A model generated the notes under the pieces. The model saw only the letters and a program-made list of their open reading frames with translations. It was not told the origin of the DNA and did no database searches. A stretch of DNA of 64,000 bases from an uncultured Bacteroides sp. (GTDB lineage: Bacteria > Bacteroidota > Bacteroidia > Bacteroidales > Bacteroidaceae). The position numbers and the translations under genes are program-made. The stretch lies in assembly GCF_959029255.1 (NCBI RefSeq), contig NZ_CAUFUE010000004.1, positions 62,001-126,000 of the forward strand. Reading direction: 5' to 3'. This document shows, in pieces, positions 35,645 to 43,019 of the stretch (positions within the stretch are counted from its first letter, which is position 1; every line of letters starts with the position of its first letter).

Positions 35645-36337
35645 TTACAGAAGTTTCTTCGGTTTGCTCGCAACGAACTCTTTCAGGTAGAAAGGTTCGA
35701 AATAAGCTACATCCTTGAAATCCTTTTCCGCCATCGCTTTCTCCGCCAGCGGAAACATCATGCCGGCAAGCGGACGGATATTGTCAATGAAGTGCGCATT
35801 GGGATGCGTAATCTTTTCCTTGCACTTGGCAGCACCGTCACCAAAGAAATAGACCGGCTGTTTATCAAGGAACTCGATGTAGGAGTTTTCATCTACTATA
35901 TCGGCGGCTATATCGCGCACCGTTTTCAGTGCACGGTCATAGATAGCCGCGTATACTTCCATACGGCGGGCGTCAATCATCGGACACAACAGCGCGTCGT
36001 CGGGCAGTTCCTCGTGATAGAGCAACACCGGCACGCATTGCACCTTCAAGGTCGGCAAGCCGATAAGCGGCAAGTCACGGCCGTAGCAAACACCTTTCGC
36101 CATAGATACGCCGATACGCAGCCCTGTATAAGACCCCGGTCCGCAACTCACGGCTACAGCATCCAAAGGCATGGCGTGGCTGTCGGCAAACGACAATGCC
36201 TCGTCCACAAAGACTCCCAGTTGCACAGCGTGTGAAGGCCCCTTCAGGTCTTCTCTCTCAAAAACGTTTTGTCCATCTTCGCTCACGGCAACGGAGCAAG
36301 CAGAGGTAGACGTTTCAATATGCAAGATACATGACAT
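35645..36337 (-). CDS. tsaB: tRNA threonylcarbamoyladenosine biosynthesis protein TsaB
   Basis: 230 residues of the ASKHA fold: LHIETSTSACSVAVSEDGQN, SHAVQLGVFVDEALSFA, AVAVSCGPGSYTGLRIGVSM and AKGVCYGRDLPLIGLPTLKV. TsaB partners TsaD and TsaE to make t6A at position 37 of ANN-reading tRNAs; tsaD and tsaE are not in the window. It is the first gene of the minus-strand cluster and divergent from yicC. The -7 box TAAATTTG on the minus strand lies at 36375-36382. Confidence 0.92.
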   Translation of the reverse strand: MSCILHIETSTSACSVAVSEDGQNVFEREDLKGPSHAVQLGVFVDEALSFADSHAMPLDAVAVSCGPGSYTGLRIGVSMAKGVCYGRDLPLIGLPTLKVQCVPVLLYHEELPDDALLCPMIDARRMEVYAAIYDRALKTVRDIAADIVDENSYIEFLDKQPVYFFGDGAAKCKEKITHPNAHFIDNIRPLAGMMFPLAEKAMAEKDFKDVAYFEPFYLKEFVASKPKKLL

Positions 36338-36374
36338 AGCTTCTATTCTTATTTCTTATATATTAATCAGCTGA

Positions 36375-36422
36375 CAAATTTACGTGATTATTTTCACTAA
36401 TTAAAATAATACTGTAATTTTG
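36375..36422. promoter_or_regulatory. Divergent -7 boxes between tsaB and yicC
   Basis: CAAATTTA at 36375-36382 is TAAATTTG on the minus strand, 38 bp before tsaB. TAATTTTG at 36415-36422 faces yicC, 21 bp before its ATG, with TTTTC about 19 bp upstream as a weak -33 element. Confidence 0.5.
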
Positions 36423-36442
36423 CGCAAAACTTAAGAAGCATT

Positions 36443-37321
36443 ATGATACAATCAATGACGGGCTACGGCAAAGCTACTGCCGAACTGTCCGATAAAAAAA
36501 TCAATGTTGAGATAAAATCGCTCAACAGTAAAGCAATGGATTTATCCACTCGTATCGCTCCGCTCTATCGCGAGAAGGAAATGGAAATCCGTAATGAAAT
36601 ATCCAAAGTCCTGGAACGCGGTAAGGTGGATTTCAGCCTGTGGATAGAGAAAAAGGATGCCGACCAGCTCGCTACCCCCATCAACCAAGAGGTTGTAGAA
36701 TCCTATTATAAAAGAATCAAAGAGATTTCCGCCTCTGCCGGTATCCCCGAACCTGCCGACTGGTTTGCGACTTTACTCCGCCTGCCGGATGTGATGACGA
36801 AGAACGAAGCGCAGGAATTGAGCGACGAAGAGTGGGCGATTGTGCATACTGCCGTTTGTGAAGCTATCAATCATCTGGTGGACTTCCGTAAACAGGAAGG
36901 TGCCGCTTTGGAAAAGAAATTCCGTGAAAAAATAACCAATATAGCCCATCTGCTCGAAACCGTATCTCCTTATGAAAAGGAACGTGTCGTCAAAATCAAA
37001 GACCGCATCACCGATGCCCTTGAAAAGACTTTGAGTATAGATTACGATAAGAACCGCCTGGAACAGGAACTCATTTATTACATCGAGAAACTGGACGTCA
37101 ATGAAGAGAAACAACGCCTCGCCAATCACCTGAAATATTTCATCAGCACCTTGGAGAGTGGAAACGGACAAGGCAAGAAGCTGGGTTTCATCGCGCAGGA
37201 AATGGGACGTGAAATCAATACGCTGGGCAGCAAATCCAACCATGCCGAGATGCAAAAGATTGTTGTACAGATGAAAGACGAACTGGAACAAATCAAAGAA
37301 CAAGTACTGAACGTGATGTAA
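36443..37321 (+). CDS. yicC: YicC family protein
   Basis: 292 residues. The N-terminal YicC domain opens MIQSMTGYGKATAELSDKKI, and the C-terminal DUF1732 region ends KSNHAEMQKIVVQMKDELEQ followed by IKEQVLNVM. YicC proteins act as endoribonucleases or RNA-decay helpers in some bacteria. It is 36 bp upstream of gmk, the usual neighbour of yicC. The middle is helical and charged (EKERVVKIKDRITDALEKTL). Cytosolic. Confidence 0.9.
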   Translation: MIQSMTGYGKATAELSDKKINVEIKSLNSKAMDLSTRIAPLYREKEMEIRNEISKVLERGKVDFSLWIEKKDADQLATPINQEVVESYYKRIKEISASAGIPEPADWFATLLRLPDVMTKNEAQELSDEEWAIVHTAVCEAINHLVDFRKQEGAALEKKFREKITNIAHLLETVSPYEKERVVKIKDRITDALEKTLSIDYDKNRLEQELIYYIEKLDVNEEKQRLANHLKYFISTLESGNGQGKKLGFIAQEMGREINTLGSKSNHAEMQKIVVQMKDELEQIKEQVLNVM

Positions 37322-37357
37322 ATCGCAAAGCTTAAATTGTAAATCGTAAATACCCAG

Positions 37358-37921
37358 ATGGCAAAGCTTATCATCTTTTCAGCCCCTTCCGGTTCGGGCA
37401 AGTCAACAATCATCAATTATCTGTTGACGCAGAACCTGAACCTTGCTTTCTCGATATCAGCCACCAGCCGTCCGCCACGCGGAGTGGAACGGGACGGGGT
37501 GGAATATTTCTTTCTTACTCCCGATGAATTTCGCCGCCGCATTGCCAACGACGAATTTCTTGAATATGAAGAAGTCTATGAAGACCGTTTTTACGGAACG
37601 CTGAAAGCACAGGTAGAAAAACAGTTGACCGACGGGCAGAATGTGGTTTTCGACGTAGATGTGGTTGGCGGTTGCAATATCAAGAAATTCTATGGGGAAC
37701 GTGCCTTGTCCGTATTCATCCAACCACCATCGGTAGAAGAATTGCGTAAGCGATTGGTAGGTCGTGGCACGGATGCCCCCGAAGTCATTGAAAGCCGTAT
37801 TGCGAAAGCTGAATACGAACTCGGCTTTGCTCCGAAGTTTGACAGAGTGATTGTGAACGATGACTTGGAAGCTGCCAAAGCCGAAGCTTTGAAAGTAATT
37901 ACTCAGTTCTTGGACTTGTGA
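37358..37921 (+). CDS. gmk: Guanylate kinase
   Basis: 187 residues. The P-loop is IFSAPSGSGKSTII; GMP-binding segments are SISATSRPPRGVERDGVEYF and EFLEYEEVYEDRFYGT. Further motifs are NVVFDVDVVGGCNIK, RLVGRGTDAPEVIESRIAKA and VIVNDDLEAAKAEAL. It phosphorylates GMP to GDP. It lies between yicC and nadD, which starts 38 bp later. Confidence 0.95.
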   Translation: MAKLIIFSAPSGSGKSTIINYLLTQNLNLAFSISATSRPPRGVERDGVEYFFLTPDEFRRRIANDEFLEYEEVYEDRFYGTLKAQVEKQLTDGQNVVFDVDVVGGCNIKKFYGERALSVFIQPPSVEELRKRLVGRGTDAPEVIESRIAKAEYELGFAPKFDRVIVNDDLEAAKAEALKVITQFLDL

Positions 37922-37958
37922 GTAATCACGGAGGAAGGGAAACTTAATTATAACAGTT

Positions 37959-38522
37959 TTGAATATCGGAATTTTCAGCGGTTCATTCAACCCGGTACAT
38001 ATCGGACACTTAGCCCTCGCCAATTATCTTTGTGAGTACGAGGGTTTGGACGAAGTATGGTTTATGGTAACCCCGCACAACCCGTTGAAAGAGGAAACTA
38101 TCCTGATGGACGATGAGTTTCGCCTGAAATTGGTGCAACTTGCCATTGCCGGTTATCCTAAATTCCGTGCTTCCGATTTTGAATTTCATTTGCCGCGACC
38201 TTCTTATACCGTCCATACGCTGGATAGCTTGAAGCAAGCCTATCCCGAACATACTTTTTATTTAATAATCGGCTCTGATAACTGGAAGCTTTTCTCTCAA
38301 TGGAAAGAACCGGAGCGTATTCTTGCGGAAAATCCTATTCTTATTTATCCCCGTCCCGGTTATCCCGTAGATGTCGTATCTTTGCCGCAAAACGTAAAAC
38401 TGGCAACTTCCCCCACCTTCGAGATTAGTTCTACTTTTATCCGCCACGCCTTGGAAGAAGGAAAAGACATACGCTACTTCCTCCATCCTGCCGTTTATGA
38501 GGAACTAACTAAAACACTTTGA
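37959..38522 (+). CDS. nadD: Nicotinate-nucleotide adenylyltransferase
   Basis: 187 residues, beginning with TTG at 37959; no ATG is available in frame nearby and the family N-terminus starts exactly here (NIGIFSGSFNPVHIGHLALA). The nucleotidyltransferase signature is GSFNPVHIGH and the second is SPTFEISSTFIRHALEEGKD. Other motifs are MVTPHNPLKEE and YLIIGSDNWKLFSQWKEPER. It makes deamido-NAD from nicotinate mononucleotide. It closes the yicC-gmk-nadD operon; the TTG start implies weaker initiation than for its neighbours. Confidence 0.92.
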   Translation: MNIGIFSGSFNPVHIGHLALANYLCEYEGLDEVWFMVTPHNPLKEETILMDDEFRLKLVQLAIAGYPKFRASDFEFHLPRPSYTVHTLDSLKQAYPEHTFYLIIGSDNWKLFSQWKEPERILAENPILIYPRPGYPVDVVSLPQNVKLATSPTFEISSTFIRHALEEGKDIRYFLHPAVYEELTKTL

Positions 38523-38600
38523 TTCAATTCTCGCAAGTTCGCGCAGATATTAAGAGTTCAAGTGAAGCAAGTACATGAAAAGAGGGGGAAATGATAATTT

Positions 38601-38694
38601 AATGAAGAATTAAAAATGAAGAATGAAGAATTTGATTAAGCTATGCAAGTACGCCGCAAGGTAATTCTTCATTCTTCATTCTTAGTTCTTCATT
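38601..38694. repeat. Dispersed 94-bp hairpin element, copy 2
   Basis: 32-bp arms at 38601-38632 and 38663-38694, nearly perfect complements, around a 30-bp centre containing GCAAGTACGCCGCAAGGT. The centre is the reverse complement of the centres of copies 1 and 3, so this copy is inserted in the opposite orientation. Confidence 0.9.
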
Positions 38695-38973
38695 TCCCTA
38701 AATTCTTATTTATAAACCTATACAGAGCACGCGAACTTTCAGTTGTTCAATTGAAAAATTCCACTACACCAAGAGTTTAAAAATGAAAAACATCCGTCAC
38801 GCTGTCACGGAAGGCACCTTATGTGCCTGTAACAAAGCATGATAGCCCGTGATAGATACGTGTGATAGATGCTTTCGTCATACATCCTGCTGTCACACGC
38901 ACATACCATCCTTCATAAACATCCCTGTACTTACATTTATGTAAATAAGCTATTTGTTTAGTTCTCAACGCTG

Positions 38974-39140
38974 AACACTTTGTTTTATGCGGTAAAAACA
39001 CTTTGTTTCAATAGGCTAAAACTAAGTGTTCTCTACTATGAAACTAAGTGTTTTCCTTATTGAAACGACTTGTTTCACTTAACAAAACACTCTGTTCCAA
39101 TGAAGGGAACACATTGTTTCATGCAAGGAAACAGATAGTA
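38974..39140. repeat. 22-bp-pitch array of eight 11-bp AAC...GTT words
   Basis: Words begin at 38974, 38997, 39020, 39042, 39064, 39086, 39108 and 39130, that is 23, 23, 22, 22, 22, 22 and 22 bp apart. They read AACACTTTGTT (twice), AACTAAGTGTT (twice), AACGACTTGTT, AACACTCTGTT, AACACATTGTT and a decayed AACAGATAGTA. AACTAAGTGTT resembles the inverse of AACACTTTGTT, so both orientations occur. Spacers between words are not conserved. Confidence 0.85.
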
Positions 39141-39264
39141 AGAAGACATTTCGTGCATATAAATAAGTGATATTTGTCGCATCAAGGACATGAAAATCGT
39201 GTCTAAACAGTCCGAAAGCAAGCGATTTCGCTAAGTTTTCCCCCGAAAATCGCTAAGTTATCTG

Positions 39265-39390
39265 ATTTACGATTTGACGATGTACGATGTACGATTGAAG
39301 TTTGTATTGCAAAACAAGCTGCCCTCAATGGTCATTTTATGATTTTATGAGTAATATCAATCGTACATCGTAAATCGTCAAATCGTAAAT
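39265..39390. repeat. 34-bp inverted repeat with internally repeated arms
   Basis: The arm at 39265-39298 and the arm at 39357-39390 are complementary with one mismatch. Each arm is made of short direct repeats (GATGTAC GATGTAC). A 58-bp A+T-rich centre separates them. The sequence of the arms differs from that of the 94-bp element, but the construction is alike. Confidence 0.85.
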
Positions 39391-39465
39391 ATATAAATTC
39401 CCATTTATAGACTTTACACAGAACACACAACATGTTGACGGACAGAGACTTTAAACTTTACAATA

Positions 39466-39549
39466 CTTTATCAATTGTACAGTGCCGCTGTATCGGTAGT
39501 AAAGCGACACTGTATTGCGGGTAAAGTGATACTGTATCAGTAGTAAAGA
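39466..39549. repeat. 22-bp-pitch array with CTGTAT...GTAAAG words
   Basis: Three 22-bp units start at 39484, 39506 and 39528. Their words are CGCTGTATCGGTAGTAAAG, CACTGTATTGCGGGTAAAG and TACTGTATCAGTAGTAAAG. An inverted word (CTTTATCAATTGTACAGTG, 39466-39484) precedes them and a partial inverted one (ATACAGTG) follows at about 39555. Confidence 0.8.
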
Positions 39550-39705
39550 AGAGATACAGTGCATTTCGTTGATAATAAGAGCTGTGAAGAAAAGTCGAAA
39601 ACCACGTTTCAATTAATGGGAGTCGGAACCATCTTCTTATGAAACCGGAAGGTATATTCCGGTCCTGAAGAATGCAGGAAACGCAATATTTTCTGCTATT
39701 ATAGG

Positions 39706-39734
39706 TTGTTACTTCATTTTTTATTGTACATTTG
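39706..39734 (+). promoter_or_regulatory. Promoter with both elements, directly upstream of a folded element
   Basis: TTG at 39706-39708 and TACATTTG at 39727-39734 are 18 bp apart, close to the Bacteroides layout of TTTG, about 19 bp, TAnnTTTG. Transcription would begin at about 39741, exactly where the folded element starts. Confidence 0.65.
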
Positions 39735-39740
39735 CGATGT

Positions 39741-39891
39741 CGAATGTTTTTTAACTCACAGCAGGGAAACCTGCCAAATCACCGTGGCGGGCATTTTTAT
39801 GCCCGTCCACGCCACTCCTATATGGCGGTTCCTGCACCCCCATCGGGAGTGTTAATGCACCCCAAATGCTTGCTGTGAGTTATAGCATTCG
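39741..39891 (+). ncRNA. Candidate structured RNA or leader, multi-hairpin
   Basis: The ends pair: AACTCACAGCA (39753-39763) with TGCTGTGAGTT (39871-39881), extended by CGAATG with CATTCG. Inside are GCAGG-GAAA-CCTGC, a perfect stem with a GNRA-type loop, then CGTGG and GGGCAT pairing with ATGCCC and CCACG, and CGCCA with TGGCG. CACTCC could alternatively pair with GGGAGTG. Four helices inside a closing stem look like a folded RNA. It precedes the orphan gene at 39977 by 85 bp and could be its leader or a separate small RNA. No Rfam family is recognised by eye. Confidence 0.6.
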
Positions 39892-39976
39892 ACAATGGGA
39901 CAGGTAGGGATCGCTTTTATTTATTTCCTCTCCTCCCCATAAATCAAATTATTCATCTTTTAAAACTTTATGATTT

Positions 39977-40441
39977 ATGGAAAACAACAGTCTACATCCG
40001 GATATTCCGGAATTACCCAGTGCCGCAATGCATCCACGTGCGGATTTTCCTTCAGAAGAAGCAATGAAAACGTATTATTTACAATTGGCCGACCTGATGA
40101 ATGTGAGGTATGCAGAAGAGCCCTCTGAATATCTGACCCTGAAATGCTTGCATCGTAAGTTACGTCAATTTACCTGCGCACTGCAATTGATAGGCCAGCA
40201 TGAATGGGGACAAGGCATCTTCGAAATACAGAACGCTTGCGGAGTATATATGCTGCAAAATGTCATTGAGCGGAAAATACTTCTTCAAAACAACAGAGAG
40301 GTTGGCAAACATCTGCAATTTATCACACAATTAGCCGGTAATGTAGGTTTCCTGAAACAGCTTGAAGGCATCTTGTACTATCATTTTCAGAATGTAAAGC
40401 GTATATTGGAAACGATGAAAGCGGAAAACGCTGTCATTTAG
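39977..40441 (+). CDS. Orphan protein of unknown function
   Basis: 154 residues, ATG at 39977. No signal peptide or membrane segment. The sequence is largely helical after a Pro-rich N-terminus (HPDIPELPSAAMHPRADFPS): MKTYYLQLADLMNVRYAEEP, LKCLHRKLRQFTCALQLIGQ and a heptad-like C-terminus (LEGILYYHFQNVKRILETMK). I do not recognise a family. The gene stands alone between the folded element and the hairpin at 40504. A coding role is supported by its length and by the promoter upstream, not by homology. Confidence 0.6.
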   Translation: MENNSLHPDIPELPSAAMHPRADFPSEEAMKTYYLQLADLMNVRYAEEPSEYLTLKCLHRKLRQFTCALQLIGQHEWGQGIFEIQNACGVYMLQNVIERKILLQNNREVGKHLQFITQLAGNVGFLKQLEGILYYHFQNVKRILETMKAENAVI

Positions 40442-40503
40442 TTCTGCATTCCTTTTATTTATAGGCAATAAACAAGGAGGGAGGATGCGTCAAAAGCACA
40501 CAA

Positions 40504-40621
40504 GCACTTTCATAATATTATAATATTAGGCGCGGATGACGCGGAATGACGCAGATTTAATAAACTAAATCCGTGAAATCCGCGTAATTCGCGCCTAAAA
40601 GAAAGTGCCAAGAGTTTTTTT
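40504..40621. terminator. Large palindromic hairpin with T-tract between convergent genes
   Basis: AGGCGCGGATGACGCGG begins a 32-bp arm at 40528-40559, complementary with some mismatches to 40566-40596, which ends ATTCGCGCCT. Outer arms GCACTTTC (40504-40511) and GAAAGTGC (40601-40608) extend it, followed by a T-run (40615-40621). It probably ends transcripts from both sides. The arms are built from repeated GCGGATGAC words. Confidence 0.7.
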
Positions 40622-40711
40622 GACACCCCTTCTCTTGTCATCAAACGTACGTACACCATAAATAATGATGTATTAAGAGCAAAGTTACCGTCGGTTTCCC
40701 GAGGACATAAC

Positions 40712-42352
40712 TTATTTCACCAATAATTCCTTGCCGACAAAATGCGGACGCGCAAACGGTTTACCCGGTATTAAAGTAGATACGGAACGAGTCCGCGCTC
40801 TATGCTGCAAATCATAAGCGACGAAATCTTCATAGTCCGCCTCTTTTCCCATGCCGACTTTCATCACTCTATCGTATATAGATTTGCGGGAAGGCGCATT
40901 AAAGCCTTGGATATTGCTGCGCATCATGCTTTCTTCGGTTGGGCGGTAAGCTCCTTCTACAAATGTGCATGCACCTAGGAAGACGCCTAAATTGTCGGAT
41001 GCATAGCGTTCATCCGCCAGGAACCTAGCCCAAAGCACTTCGGTACGACTCTCTGTGAAGTCTACATTTTGCGCCCATCCCAAAGCTTGCAGCTTCTGAA
41101 TGTCCTTTACCTCAGTTAAAGAAATCGCGCCTTGTTCTTTATATGCATATTCATCTTCCAATTTGGCAAATCCATGCCCCACAGCCTCATGCACGAGTAC
41201 TTGCCTGAACTTTTCACTCTCCAGATTTTCTATAACCGGACAATAGGCTATCGCAAACTCCACCGCTTTATTAGTGGAGCTATCTGTATATCCGAAATAA
41301 GTGGTACCTGCGTATGCCGAGGAATTAAGAATGATAACCACTAAGGTTTCCGCCAAGTCCAGTCCATCTACACATTGTGCATATTCCATTATCTTCTTTT
41401 CGTCACCATCATAAATTTCGGTAGTGCCTCCACCTCTTATTTTGCAACCAAAAGCTGTTTCATACCCTTTTCCAAAACTATTATCCTTTGAAACTGCCGT
41501 CACGGCATATACGTTGAAATAGCTTCGGAGCGACTTGATGGGTTCTTCAGTAAACAGATTTTCGAGCGTCTTTTCCATCACCTTTTTATAAGTGCCATTC
41601 GCAATCTCCTTATCAATGAAACCGTCGCCCATGATGACAATAGGAATTCCATTTCCCGTGGTGGCCGTCTGCAAAACACTGACGGTTTTATCAGCAGAAT
41701 AATCGACAGATTGTCCCGAAGTAACCCCTTTCTGGGTTATGGTGACGGTGGCTAAAATATTTTGACCCGTGCTTGTCTCCTTTACTAAATAGATATAAGT
41801 AGTACGGGAAGAAGTTCCTGTATTCGGCAACGCTTTCAGCTTTAACACCAATGAGGAAGCTGTACGGGTTTCCGCCCTTTGTACCAACCAGTCGCCACTC
41901 TTTTCGCCATAAGCCTTCAATTCATCAGTGGACACATTTGTGGAAAATTGAATATCCACAGCTCCTCCTTCGGCATCCACATTATAGGTACTTTGTTCCA
42001 GTGTCACGGCATTATCCTGTTGCAAAGTTATATCCTTGGTGATACTCCCGGAAGTGAGCGTGATGGTTGCCTTACGAGGTTCGGCGGTGATGTTTTCGGT
42101 TTTTGCGGTAACTACCAAATCAAAAGTCCCGCCTTCTCCCGAAGAAGGAGATATCGTGAACCAGTCATCGGCAGAACTTGCCTGCCATTCACGCGAACTC
42201 GTAAAATGAATGGTTGCTTTCGATTCCGACTCATAAGCTATCGTTATATCTCCGGTAGTTTGTATCGAGAAACTGGGTTCAATCTCATTATCAGAGCAGG
42301 ATGCCATGAGAAACAGGCATAAGAAAAACAGGAGAAAGGTGTTTGTTTTCAT
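40712..42352 (-). CDS. BACON domain + M64-type peptidase lipoprotein
   Basis: 546 residues, lipoprotein signal ending LMASC with an acidic SDNEIE after it. Two BACON-like domains occupy about 30-115 and 120-215 (WQASSADDWFTISPSSGEGG, WLVQRAETRTASSLVL). The catalytic part from about 225 shows GIPIVIMGDGF, KSLRSYFNVYAVTAVSKDNS and HEAVGHGFAKLEDEY. In M64 (IgA peptidase-like) enzymes the zinc motif is HExxH; this one has one extra residue (HEAVGH). BACON modules bind mucin or glycans in some proteins, so this could be a surface-anchored mucin-directed enzyme. The gene has a TATCTTTG box on the minus strand at 42381-42388. Confidence 0.82.
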   Translation of the reverse strand: MKTNTFLLFFLCLFLMASCSDNEIEPSFSIQTTGDITIAYESESKATIHFTSSREWQASSADDWFTISPSSGEGGTFDLVVTAKTENITAEPRKATITLTSGSITKDITLQQDNAVTLEQSTYNVDAEGGAVDIQFSTNVSTDELKAYGEKSGDWLVQRAETRTASSLVLKLKALPNTGTSSRTTYIYLVKETSTGQNILATVTITQKGVTSGQSVDYSADKTVSVLQTATTGNGIPIVIMGDGFIDKEIANGTYKKVMEKTLENLFTEEPIKSLRSYFNVYAVTAVSKDNSFGKGYETAFGCKIRGGGTTEIYDGDEKKIMEYAQCVDGLDLAETLVVIILNSSAYAGTTYFGYTDSSTNKAVEFAIAYCPVIENLESEKFRQVLVHEAVGHGFAKLEDEYAYKEQGAISLTEVKDIQKLQALGWAQNVDFTESRTEVLWARFLADERYASDNLGVFLGACTFVEGAYRPTEESMMRSNIQGFNAPSRKSIYDRVMKVGMGKEADYEDFVAYDLQHRARTRSVSTLIPGKPFARPHFVGKELLVK

Positions 42353-42380
42353 ATCAAACTAAGATATTATATTAATTTCA

Positions 42381-42388
42381 CAAAGATA
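42381..42388 (-). promoter_or_regulatory. Candidate -7 box TATCTTTG of the M64 lipoprotein gene
   Basis: CAAAGATA reads TATCTTTG on the minus strand, 28 bp before the start codon at 42352. It matches TAnnTTTG. Confidence 0.5.
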
Positions 42389-42466
42389 GAATTAATAGAG
42401 TTCTCTCCAAAATATATTCGATAAACTGATATAAAAAGCGGATGAAAATATCTTGCCGATACCTAT

Positions 42467-42515
42467 AAAAAGAAAAACGGGGCAGTTCGTGATGAACCGT
42501 CCCGTTTTTCTTTTT
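42467..42515 (-). terminator. Terminator of the response regulator gene
   Basis: AAAAAGAAAAACGGG at 42467-42481 pairs with CCCGTTTTTCTTTTT at 42501-42515; the inner GTTC/GAAC pair extends the stem. Located 15 bp after the stop of the minus-strand gene at 42530. Confidence 0.8.
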
Positions 42516-42529
42516 ATACATGAAGTGGA

Positions 42530-42931
42530 TTACCACTTTATTTCCGGTAGATACTTGCTAAGACAATTTCGCAAAGCGCTCAATGTGATGGGTTTCACCA
42601 AGACTTCCGAAGCGCCGCATTGTATCGCGTTCTCACGGTCGGAAGCAAATGCGTATGCAGTCTGCATAATAATAGGAAGCTCCTTATCTTCTTTGCGTAT
42701 GATTAGAGTAGCGTCCAGACCATTCATGACAGGCATCTTTATATCCATGAGGATAGCTGCCGCCTTGCCACGGTTCTCGTGAAACAGCTTCACCATATCT
42801 TCGCCATTCATAGCCCATAATATATCGCATCTTTTACCGATAATAGCTTTTATTAATTTAAAGTTACTATCATCATCTTCCGCAACTAAAATGAGCGGAC
42901 GGTAATCTTCTGATTGTTTTTCGACTTCCAT
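42530..42931 (-). CDS. Single-domain response regulator (CheY-like)
   Basis: 133 residues, receiver domain only. Key residues are the acidic pair in LILVAEDDDSNF, the phospho-acceptor Asp in AAILMDIKMPVMNG, the Thr in IMQTAYAF and the Lys in EVLVKPITLSALRN. The pattern (KAIIGKRCDILWAMNGEDMV) resembles receivers that are phosphorylated by hybrid sensor kinases. The partner kinase and output are not in the window. Divergent from the ABC-F gene. Confidence 0.88.
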   Translation of the reverse strand: MEVEKQSEDYRPLILVAEDDDSNFKLIKAIIGKRCDILWAMNGEDMVKLFHENRGKAAAILMDIKMPVMNGLDATLIIRKEDKELPIIMQTAYAFASDRENAIQCGASEVLVKPITLSALRNCLSKYLPEIKW

Positions 42932-42959
42932 GAGACTTATTGTTATTGTTTGTACGAGA

Positions 42960-42996
42960 CAAAGATATAAAAAATAATATTATTATCTTATCTTTG
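42960..42996. promoter_or_regulatory. Divergent -7 boxes for the response regulator and ABC-F genes
   Basis: CAAAGATA at 42960-42967 is TATCTTTG on the minus strand, 29 bp before the regulator. TATCTTTG at 42989-42996 faces the ABC-F gene, 24 bp before its ATG. Confidence 0.55.
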
Positions 42997-43019
42997 CACT
43001 TTATTTTAAAAAATATATA

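Larger units (their letters stand above)
38523..39976. other. 1.45-kb gene-free, repeat-rich stretch
   Basis: No frame here has recognisable homology. In order it holds: the second hairpin element (38601-38694); a GTCAC/GTGATAG-rich block with a small hairpin (AGGCAC...GTGCCT, about 38812-38828), at about 38785-38925; the 22-bp-pitch array 38974-39140; a short direct repeat ATCGCTAAGTT near 39215-39260; a 34-bp inverted repeat (39265-39390); a second 22-bp-pitch array (39466-39549); and the promoter-linked folded element 39706-39891. Such density of repeats in one interval is unusual in this window. Confidence 0.7.

Noticed and set aside
38783..38842. 19-codon frame starting MKNIRHAVTEG
   Set aside because: Too short and without support; the surrounding DNA is a GTCAC/GTGATAG-rich repeat block.
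38974..39549. CRISPR array
   Set aside because: Units are about 22 bp with conserved short words and variable gaps of only 11 bp, both orientations occur, and no cas genes are near.
39741..39891. Integron attC site
   Set aside because: The paired ends lack the RYYYAAC/GTTRRRY core sequences and no integrase or cassette is near.
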